Source of the DNA: Gammaproteobacteria bacterium
Lineage (GTDB): Bacteria; Pseudomonadota; Gammaproteobacteria; Xanthomonadales; Marinicellaceae
NCBI GenBank assembly: GCA_041395445.1
Contig: JAWLAO010000009.1
Coordinates: forward strand, 25,787-89,786
DNA length: 64,000 nt
Direction: 5' to 3'
Of this stretch, positions 27,152 to 36,291 are shown piece by piece; the first letter of the stretch is position 1, and each line of letters starts with the position of its first letter. The translations under genes were made by a program, and so were the position numbers. Under the pieces are notes generated by a model. It made no database searches and was not told the origin of the DNA. It saw only the letters and a list, made by a program, of their open reading frames with translations.

Positions 27152-29743
27152 TTATGAATTTGATTTAAGGAAATCATTAGCAAAACGCTGCAAAACGCCT
27201 CCGGCTTCGTAGATGGAGACCTCTTCGGCAGTATCCAGTCGGGATTTCACAGGGATTGTCACCTGCTCACCATTTTTACGATGAACGATCACCTGCATTT
27301 CAGCTCCCGGGGCGATTTCGCCCTGGACATCGTAGGTTTCAGTGCCATCGATATCATAAGTCCTACGGGTTTCACCGTTGACAAACTCCAGTGGCAAGAC
27401 TCCCATACCTATCAGGTTGGTGCGATGAATGCGTTCAAAGCCTTCGGCAACTATGACTTCCACACCTGCCAATCGCACGCCTTTGGCGGCCCAGTCACGG
27501 GAAGAACCTTGTCCATAATCCTTGCCGGCAACTATAATCAAAGGTTGTTTGCGTTCCATATAAGTTTCGATGGTTTCCCACATGCGCATTTGTTTGCCTT
27601 CGGGTTCGAGTCTGGCTAATGAGCCTTGGATAATCTCACCGTTTTCATCAAGCACCATTTCATTCAGCAGTTTGGGATTGGCAAAAGTGGCTCTTTGTGC
27701 GGTCAGATGATCGCCTCTGTGCGTTGCATAGGAATTGTAATCTTCTTCCGGCACACCCATTTTATCCAGATAAGCTCCGGCAGCACTGGATTTCTGAATC
27801 GCATTGGATGGTGATAAGTGATCGGTGGTGATGTTATCTCCCAAAACCGCCAGCGGACGCATGTCTTTCATGGTTCGCTCACCTGCCAGCGCTCCTTCCC
27901 AATAAGGCGGACGTCGGATATAGGTACTCATCGGACGCCAGTCATATAAAGGATTTGCCGTTTGTCTATCATCAATATTCAGTTTAAACATCGGCTCATA
28001 AACCTGAGTAAAATGTTCCGGTTTAACCGATTCAGCAATCACCTGATCGACTTCGGCATTGCTTGGCCAGATGTCTTTCAATGTTATCGGATTGCCATCT
28101 TTGTCGGTTCCAAGCACATCTTTTTCGATATCAAAACGAATCGAACCGGCAATCGCATAGGCAATTACCAATGGTGGTGATGCCAAAAATGCTTGCGAAG
28201 CATGCGGATGAATTCGTCCGTCAAAGTTTCGGTTGCCTGACAATACAGCTGTGCTGTAGAGATTTCTATCCAGAACTTCTTGCTTGATTTTCGGATCTAA
28301 TGCTCCACTCATGCCATTACATGAGGTGCAGGCATATCCAACAACACCAAACCCCAGTTTTTCAAGCTCTGGTAATAACCCTGCTTCTTTTAGGTACAAG
28401 GTCACAGCTTTGGAGCCCGGAGCCAGAGAGGTTTTTACCCATGGCTTTCGGGTCAATCCAATCTTATTGGCATTTCTGGCGATCAATCCGGCAGCAATCA
28501 TATTGCGAGGATTGGAAGTATTGGTACATGATGTAATCGCGGCAATAATACAGGCTCCGTCGGGCATTAAGCCATCTTCGGAAGAATAATCACCTGTGAT
28601 TCCTTTGGATGCCAAATCTTTAACTGCTACCCGTGCATGCGGATTGGATGGTCCGGCAATGTTTCTGACCACAGAGGACAAATCAAATGTCAAAACGCGC
28701 TCGTATTCGACATTTTTTAAATCATCTGACCAAAGACCAGTTTGTTTGGCATAGATTTCTACCAGTTTGACCTGCTCATCATCACGGCCTGTCAGATGCA
28801 AATAATCAATGGTTTGCTGATCAATCGAGAACATCGCAGCAGTGGCACCGAATTCAGGCGTCATATTGGAAATGGTTGCCCGTTCTCCCAAAGTCATGGC
28901 TGTTGCACCTTCACCATAAAACTCTAAATAGCTTGAAACCACTCGTTCTTTTCTTAGAAATTCAGTCAAAGCCAATACAATATCGGTACTGGTGATGCCT
29001 TCTTGAGGTTTACCTGTTAGTTCGACACCAATTATATCCGGCAAACGCATATAAGACGCACGACCCAACATGACGCTTTCGGCTTCCAGACCGCCAACAC
29101 CAACCGAAATGACTCCCAAAGCATCAACCATCGGTGTGTGCGAATCGGTTCCCACAAGCGTATCAGGGAAAGCCACGCCGTCTTTAATCTGAACTACCGG
29201 AGACATGCGTTCCAGATTGATTTGATGCATGATGCCATTACCCGGAGGCACTACATTGACGTTTTTGAAAGACTTTTTACACCAGTCAATAAAATGAAAA
29301 CGATCTTCGTTTCTGCGGTCTTCAATCGCCCTATTCTTCTCAAAAGCATCTTTCTCATAACCTGCATGTTCAACCGCCAAAGAATGATCCACTATCAACT
29401 GAGTCGGTACCACGGGATTGATTTGTGACGGGTCACCACCTTTTTCAGCTATGGCATCGCGCAAACCAGCCAAATCCACAAACGCGGTCTGACCGAGGAT
29501 ATCATGACAAACCACACGTGCCGGAAACCACGGAAAATCCAAATCCCGTTTACGCTCGATAATTTGTTTCAGCGATGCTGTCAGATTTTCCGGCGGACAA
29601 CGGCGCACCAGATTTTCTGCTAAAACCTTGGAAGTATAAGGAAGTTTGTCATAAGCACCGGCCTGAATGTCTTCAACAGCGGCTCTGGTGTCAAAATAAT
29701 CGAGATTGGAATTTGGTAAGGGTTTTCGGTAATTGTTGTTCAT
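27152..29743 (-). CDS. acnD: Fe/S-dependent 2-methylisocitrate dehydratase AcnD
   Basis: An 863-residue aconitase-family enzyme that dehydrates 2-methylcitrate to 2-methylaconitate. The three [4Fe-4S] cysteines are in TSCTNTSNP and ACTSCNG. VDHSLAVEHAG, GTDSHTPMVD and the C-terminal swivel domain with GKDYGQGSSRDWAAKG are typical. The linked prpF gene and the length (about 860 residues, shorter than AcnA) support AcnD over general aconitase A. It is first in the minus-strand group acnD / lipoprotein / prpF / tauE. Confidence 0.94.
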   Translation of the reverse strand: MNNNYRKPLPNSNLDYFDTRAAVEDIQAGAYDKLPYTSKVLAENLVRRCPPENLTASLKQIIERKRDLDFPWFPARVVCHDILGQTAFVDLAGLRDAIAEKGGDPSQINPVVPTQLIVDHSLAVEHAGYEKDAFEKNRAIEDRRNEDRFHFIDWCKKSFKNVNVVPPGNGIMHQINLERMSPVVQIKDGVAFPDTLVGTDSHTPMVDALGVISVGVGGLEAESVMLGRASYMRLPDIIGVELTGKPQEGITSTDIVLALTEFLRKERVVSSYLEFYGEGATAMTLGERATISNMTPEFGATAAMFSIDQQTIDYLHLTGRDDEQVKLVEIYAKQTGLWSDDLKNVEYERVLTFDLSSVVRNIAGPSNPHARVAVKDLASKGITGDYSSEDGLMPDGACIIAAITSCTNTSNPRNMIAAGLIARNANKIGLTRKPWVKTSLAPGSKAVTLYLKEAGLLPELEKLGFGVVGYACTSCNGMSGALDPKIKQEVLDRNLYSTAVLSGNRNFDGRIHPHASQAFLASPPLVIAYAIAGSIRFDIEKDVLGTDKDGNPITLKDIWPSNAEVDQVIAESVKPEHFTQVYEPMFKLNIDDRQTANPLYDWRPMSTYIRRPPYWEGALAGERTMKDMRPLAVLGDNITTDHLSPSNAIQKSSAAGAYLDKMGVPEEDYNSYATHRGDHLTAQRATFANPKLLNEMVLDENGEIIQGSLARLEPEGKQMRMWETIETYMERKQPLIIVAGKDYGQGSSRDWAAKGVRLAGVEVIVAEGFERIHRTNLIGMGVLPLEFVNGETRRTYDIDGTETYDVQGEIAPGAEMQVIVHRKNGEQVTIPVKSRLDTAEEVSIYEAGGVLQRFANDFLKSNS

Positions 29744-29940
29744 GCTTTCCCCAGTTGATTCTCATAAGTATAGATTTGATTCTGAATTATACAGTTTAAT
29801 AAAATAGCTTTAAATAAATTTTCCAACAGTTCTAAAATGATAGAAGAAGTTTTCATAAATATATAAGTATTAATCCTCTCTGAGGAGACAGGTTGAGGTC
29901 ATTCAAAAGGAAAAATATTTAGATTTTTTCTATTTTTTAA

Positions 29941-29969
29941 TTGATAATGAGAATTATTATCATTATCAT
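29941..29969 (+). promoter_or_regulatory. Promoter overlapped by a Fur box
   Basis: A -35 TTGATA (29941-29946) and a -10 TATCAT (29964-29969) are separated by 17 bases. Between and across them lies GATAATGAGAATTATTATC (29943-29961), which matches the 19-bp Fur consensus at 17 of 19 positions, with further GATAAT-like half-sites next to it. Iron-loaded Fur would block RNA polymerase here. It lies about 30 bases upstream of the PepSY gene. Confidence 0.9.
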
Positions 29970-29996
29970 TCGCATTTACATTATCAGCACCTTGAT

Positions 29997-30623
29997 TTGA
30001 AATTGAAAATTAAATCAAACAAAAACTACTTGAAAAAACAAATGCACACTTGGCACTGGATCAGTTCAGCTATTTCACTTGTGTGTATCATACTGTTTAC
30101 AATAACAGGAATCACCCTCAATCATGCAAATTATTTTGAAGCTTCAGCAAACGAAATTATCATTGAGGAAACCATTCCTCAAGAACTTCTGAAAAAACTT
30201 AAAAATAATCCATCCTCTACTCTAACTGAGCTCCGCTCTTGGATAAAAACAGAGTCAAAACTCCCAACAGATATACTTCAGGGAGACATCGAAACGACCA
30301 ACAATGAAATCTATATCCAAAAACCAATCCCAGGTGGTGACAAATGGCTATCTGTTGACCTGGATAAAGGAACCCTGTTGTACTCACACAGTGACAGAGG
30401 ATGGATTGCATGGCTGAATGATCTGCACAAGGGAAGAAACACTCACGGAAGCTGGAACTGGTTCATCGATATATTTGCAATTGCTACATTAGTATTCTGC
30501 ATTACCGGGTTAATTCTTTTATACATTCATTCCAAAAGACGACCTGCAACCTGGTACATCACCGCTGCCGGACTTGTTATTCCGGTCATTATAATTAATT
30601 TATTTACAAAATTGTCGCTATGA
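29997..30623 (+). CDS. PepSY-associated transmembrane protein
   Basis: A 208-residue inner-membrane protein with three hydrophobic helices: WHWISSAISLVCIILFTITGITLNH, WFIDIFAIATLVFCITGLILLYIHS and a C-terminal WYITAAGLVIPVIIINLF. The periplasmic part carries HKGRNTHGSWNWFIDI. The HW-x-SS and GITLNH helix is typical of PepSY_TM proteins, which pair with TonB-dependent siderophore receptors and are thought to pass electrons across the membrane for ferric reduction. The start is uncertain: TTG 29997 retains the basic N-terminus, and ATG 30042 would begin at the first helix. It is first in a Fur-type operon. Confidence 0.82.
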   Translation: MKLKIKSNKNYLKKQMHTWHWISSAISLVCIILFTITGITLNHANYFEASANEIIIEETIPQELLKKLKNNPSSTLTELRSWIKTESKLPTDILQGDIETTNNEIYIQKPIPGGDKWLSVDLDKGTLLYSHSDRGWIAWLNDLHKGRNTHGSWNWFIDIFAIATLVFCITGLILLYIHSKRRPATWYITAAGLVIPVIIINLFTKLSL

Positions 30624-31129
30624 AAATACTTTCTGTCACCACATTACTATTAATAGCTCTTACAACATTTGCCGGAAATCAATCATCTGCCGATTTCACG
30701 TTAATAATAGAAGTCCCAAAAATAAATGTCTCTGAATACCATGCCCCTTACATTGCCAGTTGGATTGAAGACAGTAATCATCAAACTGTTATTCCTACAA
30801 GTCTTTGGTATGACAACCAAAAAAAGTGGTTGAAGGATATTCGTCAGTGGTGGAGAAAAACCGGAAGAACTCAATCAGCTCCTTATGATGGCGTTACTGG
30901 TGCGACCAGGAAGCCCGGCAAGCACAAAATCACATTGAAGAGTGACGAGATTGCTTCTCATTTAAAGAAGGGAAAATACTCCTTATTTATTGAAGCCTCC
31001 AGAGAAGTCGGCGGCAGAGAAGTGTTGGAAATTCCCTTTGACTGGCCATTAACAGAGAACTTTACAAAGTCAGTTAATGGCCAGTTTGAACTAAGCACAG
31101 TCACTCTTCAAATAAAATTCAATCAATAA
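30620..31129 (+). CDS. DUF2271 periplasmic protein
   Basis: A 169-residue exported protein with a signal peptide (MKILSVTTLLLIALTTFA). The family signature is clear: WLKDIRQWWRK followed by YDGVTGATRKPGKH. The D-G-V-T-G-A-T stretch (residues 90-96) matches the D-x2-[ST]-G-A-[TS] pattern at which ApbE attaches FMN to extracytoplasmic flavoproteins. That suggests a covalently flavinylated electron carrier, by inference. The gene overlaps the PepSY gene by 4 bases (ATGA). Confidence 0.83.
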   Translation: MKILSVTTLLLIALTTFAGNQSSADFTLIIEVPKINVSEYHAPYIASWIEDSNHQTVIPTSLWYDNQKKWLKDIRQWWRKTGRTQSAPYDGVTGATRKPGKHKITLKSDEIASHLKKGKYSLFIEASREVGGREVLEIPFDWPLTENFTKSVNGQFELSTVTLQIKFNQ

Positions 31130-31141
31130 TAAGGAATCAGT

Positions 31142-31951
31142 ATGAAATTCAAAATTATATTACTTACTTTTACAATTTTATATTCATTACAAACCAATGC
31201 CCATAAGAGGTGGTTTCTGCCAAATGAATTCAGTGTTTCTGAAAAACAATGGATTAGCATTGATGCCAGTCTGTCAAACAATATTTTTTACGCTGATAGG
31301 CCCTGGACACTTGATGGAATTCAAGTGATTCATCCCAACCTCCGCGCTTCTACAATTAGTAATCCTCAATATGGAAAAAGAAAAAACACTTTTGAGGTTT
31401 ACCTTGAAGATACAGGAACAACAAAAGTGGCTTCCATCAGCAACATTTATTTTGCTCAGTTTGAATATTCAGTTCAAATGAATGAAGTCAAACGGATACG
31501 CTCATTTGACTATAATGAATTGATTTCCCAGATACCTGAAAATGCTAAGAATATAAAACTTTCAAAATCAATTTCCAGATTAGAAACCTATCTCACTTTA
31601 GGAGCTCCTTCATCTGCAGTCTTTAAGGCAACCGGTTCCGGATTAGAGCTATTACCAATTACACATCCAAATGATGTGTATGAAAATGAAGCGGCTCAAT
31701 TTAAATTTTTGGTAGATGGCAAACCACAAAAAAATATAAAAGTCTCTCTCGTATGGGAGGGAACACGTTATCGGAATGATGAATCTGAAATCACTTTTAT
31801 AACCAACGAGCAAGGTATCGTTACATTCACACCAGATAAGCCGGGTGCATATCTTTTAGAAGCATCATATAAAGGTAAATCTCCTGATACAGATAAATTT
31901 GAAAATTTACACATGAGTTATATGGCAACTCTAGAAGTTCTGCCGCAGTAA
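31142..31951 (+). CDS. DUF4198 periplasmic protein
   Basis: A 269-residue exported protein. After a signal peptide ending at TNA, the mature part begins HKRWFLPNEFSVSEKQWISIDASLSNNIFY, the DUF4198 signature, with an N-terminal His as a possible metal ligand. Ig-like beta repeats follow. DUF4198 proteins regularly accompany PepSY, DUF2271 and TonB receptors in iron or nickel/cobalt loci; their exact job is unknown. A GGAAT stretch lies upstream of the ATG, and the next gene starts 18 bases downstream. Confidence 0.82.
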   Translation: MKFKIILLTFTILYSLQTNAHKRWFLPNEFSVSEKQWISIDASLSNNIFYADRPWTLDGIQVIHPNLRASTISNPQYGKRKNTFEVYLEDTGTTKVASISNIYFAQFEYSVQMNEVKRIRSFDYNELISQIPENAKNIKLSKSISRLETYLTLGAPSSAVFKATGSGLELLPITHPNDVYENEAAQFKFLVDGKPQKNIKVSLVWEGTRYRNDESEITFITNEQGIVTFTPDKPGAYLLEASYKGKSPDTDKFENLHMSYMATLEVLPQ

Positions 31952-31968
31952 TAATAAAAGGAAAAAAA

Positions 31969-34044
31969 ATGAAAAAAACAATTAACAAAGGTCTTTGGGC
32001 CTCCACTCTTTTTGCGTCAACACTTTGCGCAGCACAAATAATTGAAAACAACGAAACAAAAGAAAATGAACAGACTCAGGAAGAAGTTTCTAAAATGGAT
32101 TCGGTCAAGGTATGGGGAACAACCGTTCAGTCATCCTCTGTCAATATCGACGAAAAGTATCTCACTATGAGACAAGCCGATCACCTGAGTGACTTGTTGA
32201 GAAGCATACCCGGAGTTGATGTCGGAGGTTCACACTCACTCAATCAAAGAATAAATATCAGGGGTCTGGATGACAGGGATTTATTAATTACCATCGATGG
32301 CGCAGTGCAAAATACCTACATGTATCACCACATGGGAAATTTACAGATTCATGCAGACATTTTAAAGGCTGTAGAAATTGAGGTTGGAACAAACTCCGTA
32401 ATCAATAGCGGATTAGGCGGATCGGTAAAGTTTAAAACTAAAGAGGCCAAAGACTTATTGGAGTATGGGCAAACAATCGGTGTCAGGACACAGGGTTCAT
32501 TTGCCAGCAATGACTCTTCTGGAGGCTCTATTACAAGTTATGGACAACTCTCGAATAATGTCGATTTTCTGGCTTATTATAATTATGTTGACAGAAGCAA
32601 TTTCACAGTTGGTGGCGGGAAAATATTAGGGAGCGACGGAGTTGTCATTAATGAATCTGGAGTTGTAAAAGGTCAAGCTGGAAGAACAAATGATGGTTTA
32701 TTCAAACTGGGAATAGATCTTAGTCCTCTTCAACGCCTTGAATTTGGTATTGAGGGATACAGTGATAAAGGGAATTACAGTTATCGTCCGGATATGGGTC
32801 TTGCAACAGATATTGCAATCGCAGATGGCTTGGGACTCCCTTTGGTTTATCCGACAGAATTTTTAAGAGACACCTATACAATCAATTATGATTTAAGCTG
32901 GGGATCTAATTCCAATCTGGTTGCATCCGCTTACATGAATAAAAGTGACTTATGGAGAGACCAGACCTCACTGGCAAATGTACTATCAGGAAACCCAAAA
33001 ATTGTAGAAGGAAATGCATTAAACAAAGGATTTAATATACTAGGGAACTCAACACTATCGGGCATAAACGAGAATGAATTGACTTATGGTATGGAGTTCT
33101 ATGATTATGAAACCGAATATTCAAGAGACTACCAACTCACTTCCAGTGAGAATGCCAGCAATTTTGCAATCTATCTCCAGGATAAAATTGCTATTACTGA
33201 CAAACTCTCTTTGACACCTGGAATACGCTATGATCGCTATAGCATTGACTCACAAATAGTCGATAATGACTTTGATGAGTTCACTTATGGTTTGTCTCTA
33301 GACTATAAGATAAACGAGAATCTGGCATTCCAAGTCAGCTCTACAGAAATCTTTAAAGGCCCTGAGTTATCAGAAATTTTTATAGGTGCAGGTCTGAACG
33401 ATATTGAAAACCAATTGATTAAAGCAGAAACGGGCTACAATAATCAAGTTGTACTTAATTATAATCCTTCAGAAGCAATACACTTAGGTATGACTTATTA
33501 CCACTCTAAAATTAATAACTATATCGATGAATCATTGGACACGAACATCGGTGATATTACTCTGAGGGGATATGAGTTTTTTATCAGCCATCAAAAGGGA
33601 AACTTGCTGGCATTGCTGAGTTATGCCAGCCAGGACAGTGAACTGAATGCTTTTGCAGATTTCATGAATTTGGATAATGCACGTCTCGACCGTGCAATTG
33701 GGGACAGTCTCAATCTTAATATTGATTACTCATTCCCGGAAAAAAATCTTGACCTTTACTGGAACACTCAGTTTATCGCCGACTTACCGGAAGAACTCGA
33801 TACATCCGGTTCTGCAAGACAAAAAAATGCCTATACCATCCACAACCTTTCACTGCGGTGGATTCCCCAGAAGATGATTCAGGGAATGGAATTAACTTTT
33901 GGAATTGACAATATTTTCGATAAAAGTTATGCCTCCCACGCATCAAGAACCGGAGATTCAATACATCCCCGTTTTGGAGCACTTCATCTGACGGATTACG
34001 AACCAGGGAGAAATATTAAAACAACAGTTGCTTATCGTTTTTAA
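31969..34044 (+). CDS. TonB-dependent receptor of the Fur-type locus
   Basis: A 691-residue outer-membrane receptor of siderophore/metal size. It has a signal peptide ending at CAAQ, a plug with LSDLLRSIPGVDVGGSHSLNQRINIRGLDDRDLLITIDG, and a beta-barrel ending in Phe (TTVAYRF). The plug contains an unusual Tyr-His stretch (TYMYHHMGN, near residues 110-120) that could bind metal or haem. It ends the four-gene operon starting at the Fur box. The substrate is not known; a ferric chelate is the simplest inference. Confidence 0.92.
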   Translation: MKKTINKGLWASTLFASTLCAAQIIENNETKENEQTQEEVSKMDSVKVWGTTVQSSSVNIDEKYLTMRQADHLSDLLRSIPGVDVGGSHSLNQRINIRGLDDRDLLITIDGAVQNTYMYHHMGNLQIHADILKAVEIEVGTNSVINSGLGGSVKFKTKEAKDLLEYGQTIGVRTQGSFASNDSSGGSITSYGQLSNNVDFLAYYNYVDRSNFTVGGGKILGSDGVVINESGVVKGQAGRTNDGLFKLGIDLSPLQRLEFGIEGYSDKGNYSYRPDMGLATDIAIADGLGLPLVYPTEFLRDTYTINYDLSWGSNSNLVASAYMNKSDLWRDQTSLANVLSGNPKIVEGNALNKGFNILGNSTLSGINENELTYGMEFYDYETEYSRDYQLTSSENASNFAIYLQDKIAITDKLSLTPGIRYDRYSIDSQIVDNDFDEFTYGLSLDYKINENLAFQVSSTEIFKGPELSEIFIGAGLNDIENQLIKAETGYNNQVVLNYNPSEAIHLGMTYYHSKINNYIDESLDTNIGDITLRGYEFFISHQKGNLLALLSYASQDSELNAFADFMNLDNARLDRAIGDSLNLNIDYSFPEKNLDLYWNTQFIADLPEELDTSGSARQKNAYTIHNLSLRWIPQKMIQGMELTFGIDNIFDKSYASHASRTGDSIHPRFGALHLTDYEPGRNIKTTVAYRF

Positions 34045-34087
34045 TAAGTTATTGAGTGTTTTAGTGATAACATACTAAAACAGGCTG

Positions 34088-34471
34088 TTAGCTTTTCAGA
34101 TAGTTTTCGGGGATGGACAATCCCTGAACTCTGAAAAAGCTGAGTTGATCAAAGTAACCTCGTTGAAAGAGAATCTTTCCATCAACAACATGAAAAAAAC
34201 CACAACCTCTCAAACCTAAAGGATCACTCCATTCCAAAATTGCCCAATCACCGGATTCATGTAGTATTTCAATCTGACAAACCATTTCAGCTCTGCCAAA
34301 CTCAACAGTGAATAATTTACGAATGGCATCTAAACCGACCAAAGGTTCGGTCACTACCTGATGATTGGTTGCATTTTCATGATATAAATTGCACAAACCA
34401 TTGACATCGGCATTATTAAAACAGCCAACCCATTTTTCAACGACTTGTTTTGGTGTCATAACCCAATCCAT
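34088..34471 (-). CDS. NTF2-like / SnoaL-type small protein
   Basis: A 127-residue single-domain protein with the cone-shaped NTF2 fold pattern: an N-terminal helix VVEKWVGCFNNADVNGLCNLYHENATNHQ, GLDAIRKLF, then strands WAILEWSDP and GCGFFHVVDGKILFQRGYFD. The family includes ketosteroid isomerase-like enzymes and ligand-binding proteins, so no reaction can be assigned. It is convergent with the TonB receptor gene; an 8-bp inverted repeat (34058-34081) lies in between without a clear U tract. Confidence 0.75.
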   Translation of the reverse strand: MDWVMTPKQVVEKWVGCFNNADVNGLCNLYHENATNHQVVTEPLVGLDAIRKLFTVEFGRAEMVCQIEILHESGDWAILEWSDPLGLRGCGFFHVVDGKILFQRGYFDQLSFFRVQGLSIPENYLKS

Positions 34472-34654
34472 TTACTTTAAAAATTCAATTCTAACTGAAA
34501 ACTGAATAGATAGTCTTGGCAATTTGTGAAATATTTCTCAGAATGAAATGAATTAAAAAAAAACAGTCAACGCATTTGATAATGTTTCGTTCAAGCCTAT
34601 AAGAATTTGACAGTTCTTTATGTTAAGATACTTTTCAAAAGAATGGGGAATATT

Positions 34655-35557
34655 ATGAAAAACAAATTGATAGCTTTAATTTTTATGGTTTTAACTTTTG
34701 GTCAGGCTTGGTCAAAAGATGTCACAGTTCTTTCACAATCATCTGAAGCCGCTGATGGTTTGGACTTGATGGCGGTGAGTGAATTATTTAAGGAAACACC
34801 AAATCTGGAAGAGTTTGAAAAATCACTCAACGACCCGAATATCGGCATCAACAATCTGGATTTAGACAACAATGGTTATGTCGATTTTATTCGTGTTGTA
34901 GAAGATGCTGTTGAAGACACCCGCATCATCATTCTGCAAGCGGCTTTAGGCGAAGATGAATTCCAGGATGTTGCCACCATTGAAGTGGAAAAATCCGGCA
35001 ATGACTATAACCTGCAAGTTCGTGGCAACGTCATTGTTTATGGACCTGATTATTACATTGCACCTTCGGTTGTACGAATCGCCACTTGGCCGATTCTCGG
35101 TTGGATTTATCGCCCGGTTTATCGTCCTTACCGTTCAACATTTTATTTCGGTTACTATCCTCGCTGGTGGAAACCATTCAGTCCGGTTCACGTCAATGTT
35201 TACCGTACCAGAACCGTCACTTTTACCAAGAGAAATACTTTTGTGGTGACAAAAAAAAACCGTGTAAAAACAGTTAACAAAGTCACTTACAAACCAAGTA
35301 ATTCTAGCAAAGTAACACGCACAGTTGGAGTGAAGAAAACGACAACGAACGGAAAAACCACAACGGCTGTTGGGGTGAAGAAAACCCGAACAACTGCGAT
35401 CGGAAACACGGTCACTACCAAAAAAGGAGTTAAAAGAACCAATAACAAAAATACAGGAACAAAAACCACCACCAAAGGTGTAAGGAAAACCAAAACAAAC
35501 AAAGACGGTTCAAAAACCAAAGTAAAGAAAACTAAAAAAACCAAGAAAAAAGATTAA
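34655..35557 (+). CDS. Exported protein with a Lys/Thr-rich repetitive tail
   Basis: A 300-residue protein from ATG 34655 (GGGG upstream, opening a signal peptide MKNKLIALIFMVLTFGQAWS). Three parts are visible. An acidic N-terminal domain includes a calcium-loop-like DLDNNGYVDFIRVVED. A middle Tyr/Arg/Trp/Pro-rich segment reads RPVYRPYRSTFYFGYYPRWW. From about residue 205 there is a strongly basic tail of degenerate GVKKTTT / GVKRT / GVRKTKT units ending in polylysine. Similar proteins occur in Bacteroidota as uncharacterised envelope proteins. The tail could bind DNA, lipopolysaccharide or polyphosphate, which is inference. Confidence 0.7.
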   Translation: MKNKLIALIFMVLTFGQAWSKDVTVLSQSSEAADGLDLMAVSELFKETPNLEEFEKSLNDPNIGINNLDLDNNGYVDFIRVVEDAVEDTRIIILQAALGEDEFQDVATIEVEKSGNDYNLQVRGNVIVYGPDYYIAPSVVRIATWPILGWIYRPVYRPYRSTFYFGYYPRWWKPFSPVHVNVYRTRTVTFTKRNTFVVTKKNRVKTVNKVTYKPSNSSKVTRTVGVKKTTTNGKTTTAVGVKKTRTTAIGNTVTTKKGVKRTNNKNTGTKTTTKGVRKTKTNKDGSKTKVKKTKKTKKKD

Positions 35558-35577
35558 GTTATAAATCTTTATCAGTC

Positions 35578-35612
35578 AAAAAAGCCATTGGAATCATTTC
35601 AATGGCTTTTTG
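35578..35612. terminator. Terminator between convergent genes
   Basis: The stem gccattg / caatggc (35584-35590 with 35600-35606) has A6 before and T5 after, and the loop can pair further (aat/att). It can serve both the Lys/Thr-rich protein gene and the convergent TPR gene. Confidence 0.88.
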
Positions 35613-35634
35613 TTTGGAGAAAAAATCTAAAAAA

Positions 35635-36273
35635 CTAGCCTTTCAACTCTTCTTCTACTTTCAAAAGTAGTTTTTTAATTTCTGCCTGACGACCTTTGTC
35701 AGCAACTTCACGTCCGGGACGAGGTGTGGCATTTTGAGCTTTAATTAAATGCTGTTTGGCTTTTTCGTACTCATCTTCTTCCTCATAGAGAAAATCAGCA
35801 AAGAAATAATTCGAGTCGATACCATCAGGGTTCAACTCTAAGCCTTTTTGCAGATATTTCAGGGCTTTTTTATCGCTGCCAAAGCTCAATGGCCAGCCCG
35901 GAACCTTGTAATATAAAACTCCAAGGCTGGTGTAAGCCGAGCCATTAAGAGCATCACCATCAATTTCGATGGCTTTTTCAAACGATTGCTTGGCATGTTT
36001 TGCCAGTTTTCCGGCGGAAAAAGTTCCGGCAACGCCGGCATAAGTGGAGTAAACAATGCCTTCCCAAACGAGGGCGTGTGGATTTTGTGGTTGTTTGAGA
36101 ACTAAATTACTGGCGGCTTTTGCCAGATTTTCAAAGGCTTTTTCCTTAGCATCTTCATTGGTCAGGTAATTGACTTCCGCCCAATGTTTTTGAATTTCCA
36201 TAACTTCAGGAGTCATTTCGGCATTGGCAACAATACTGCTGAGTAAAATTAATAAAATATATCTTTTTTTCAT
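35635..36273 (-). CDS. Exported TPR-repeat protein
   Basis: A 212-residue protein with a signal peptide (MKKRYILLILLSSIVANA) and several TPR units: NPHALVWEGIVYSTYAG, AKQSFEKAIEIDGDALNGSAYTSLGVLYYKV, ALKYLQKGLELNPDGIDSNYFFADFLYEEE. It is probably a periplasmic scaffold. It is the last gene, 18 bases after the SDR gene, of a tight minus-strand operon that begins with the thermostable-hemolysin-like gene, so it may support that pathway's envelope step. Confidence 0.75.
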   Translation of the reverse strand: MKKRYILLILLSSIVANAEMTPEVMEIQKHWAEVNYLTNEDAKEKAFENLAKAASNLVLKQPQNPHALVWEGIVYSTYAGVAGTFSAGKLAKHAKQSFEKAIEIDGDALNGSAYTSLGVLYYKVPGWPLSFGSDKKALKYLQKGLELNPDGIDSNYFFADFLYEEEDEYEKAKQHLIKAQNATPRPGREVADKGRQAEIKKLLLKVEEELKG

Positions 36274-36291
36274 AAAATCACCTTGTTTGTT

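Noticed and set aside
34058..34081. Hairpin after the Fur-locus receptor as a terminator
   Set aside because: The 8-bp stem is AT-rich and lacks a U tract, so I do not list it as a terminator.
35287..35544. 85-codon minus-strand frame rich in Val and Phe
   Set aside because: It is the antisense of the Lys/Thr repeat tail, an artefact of repetitive codons.
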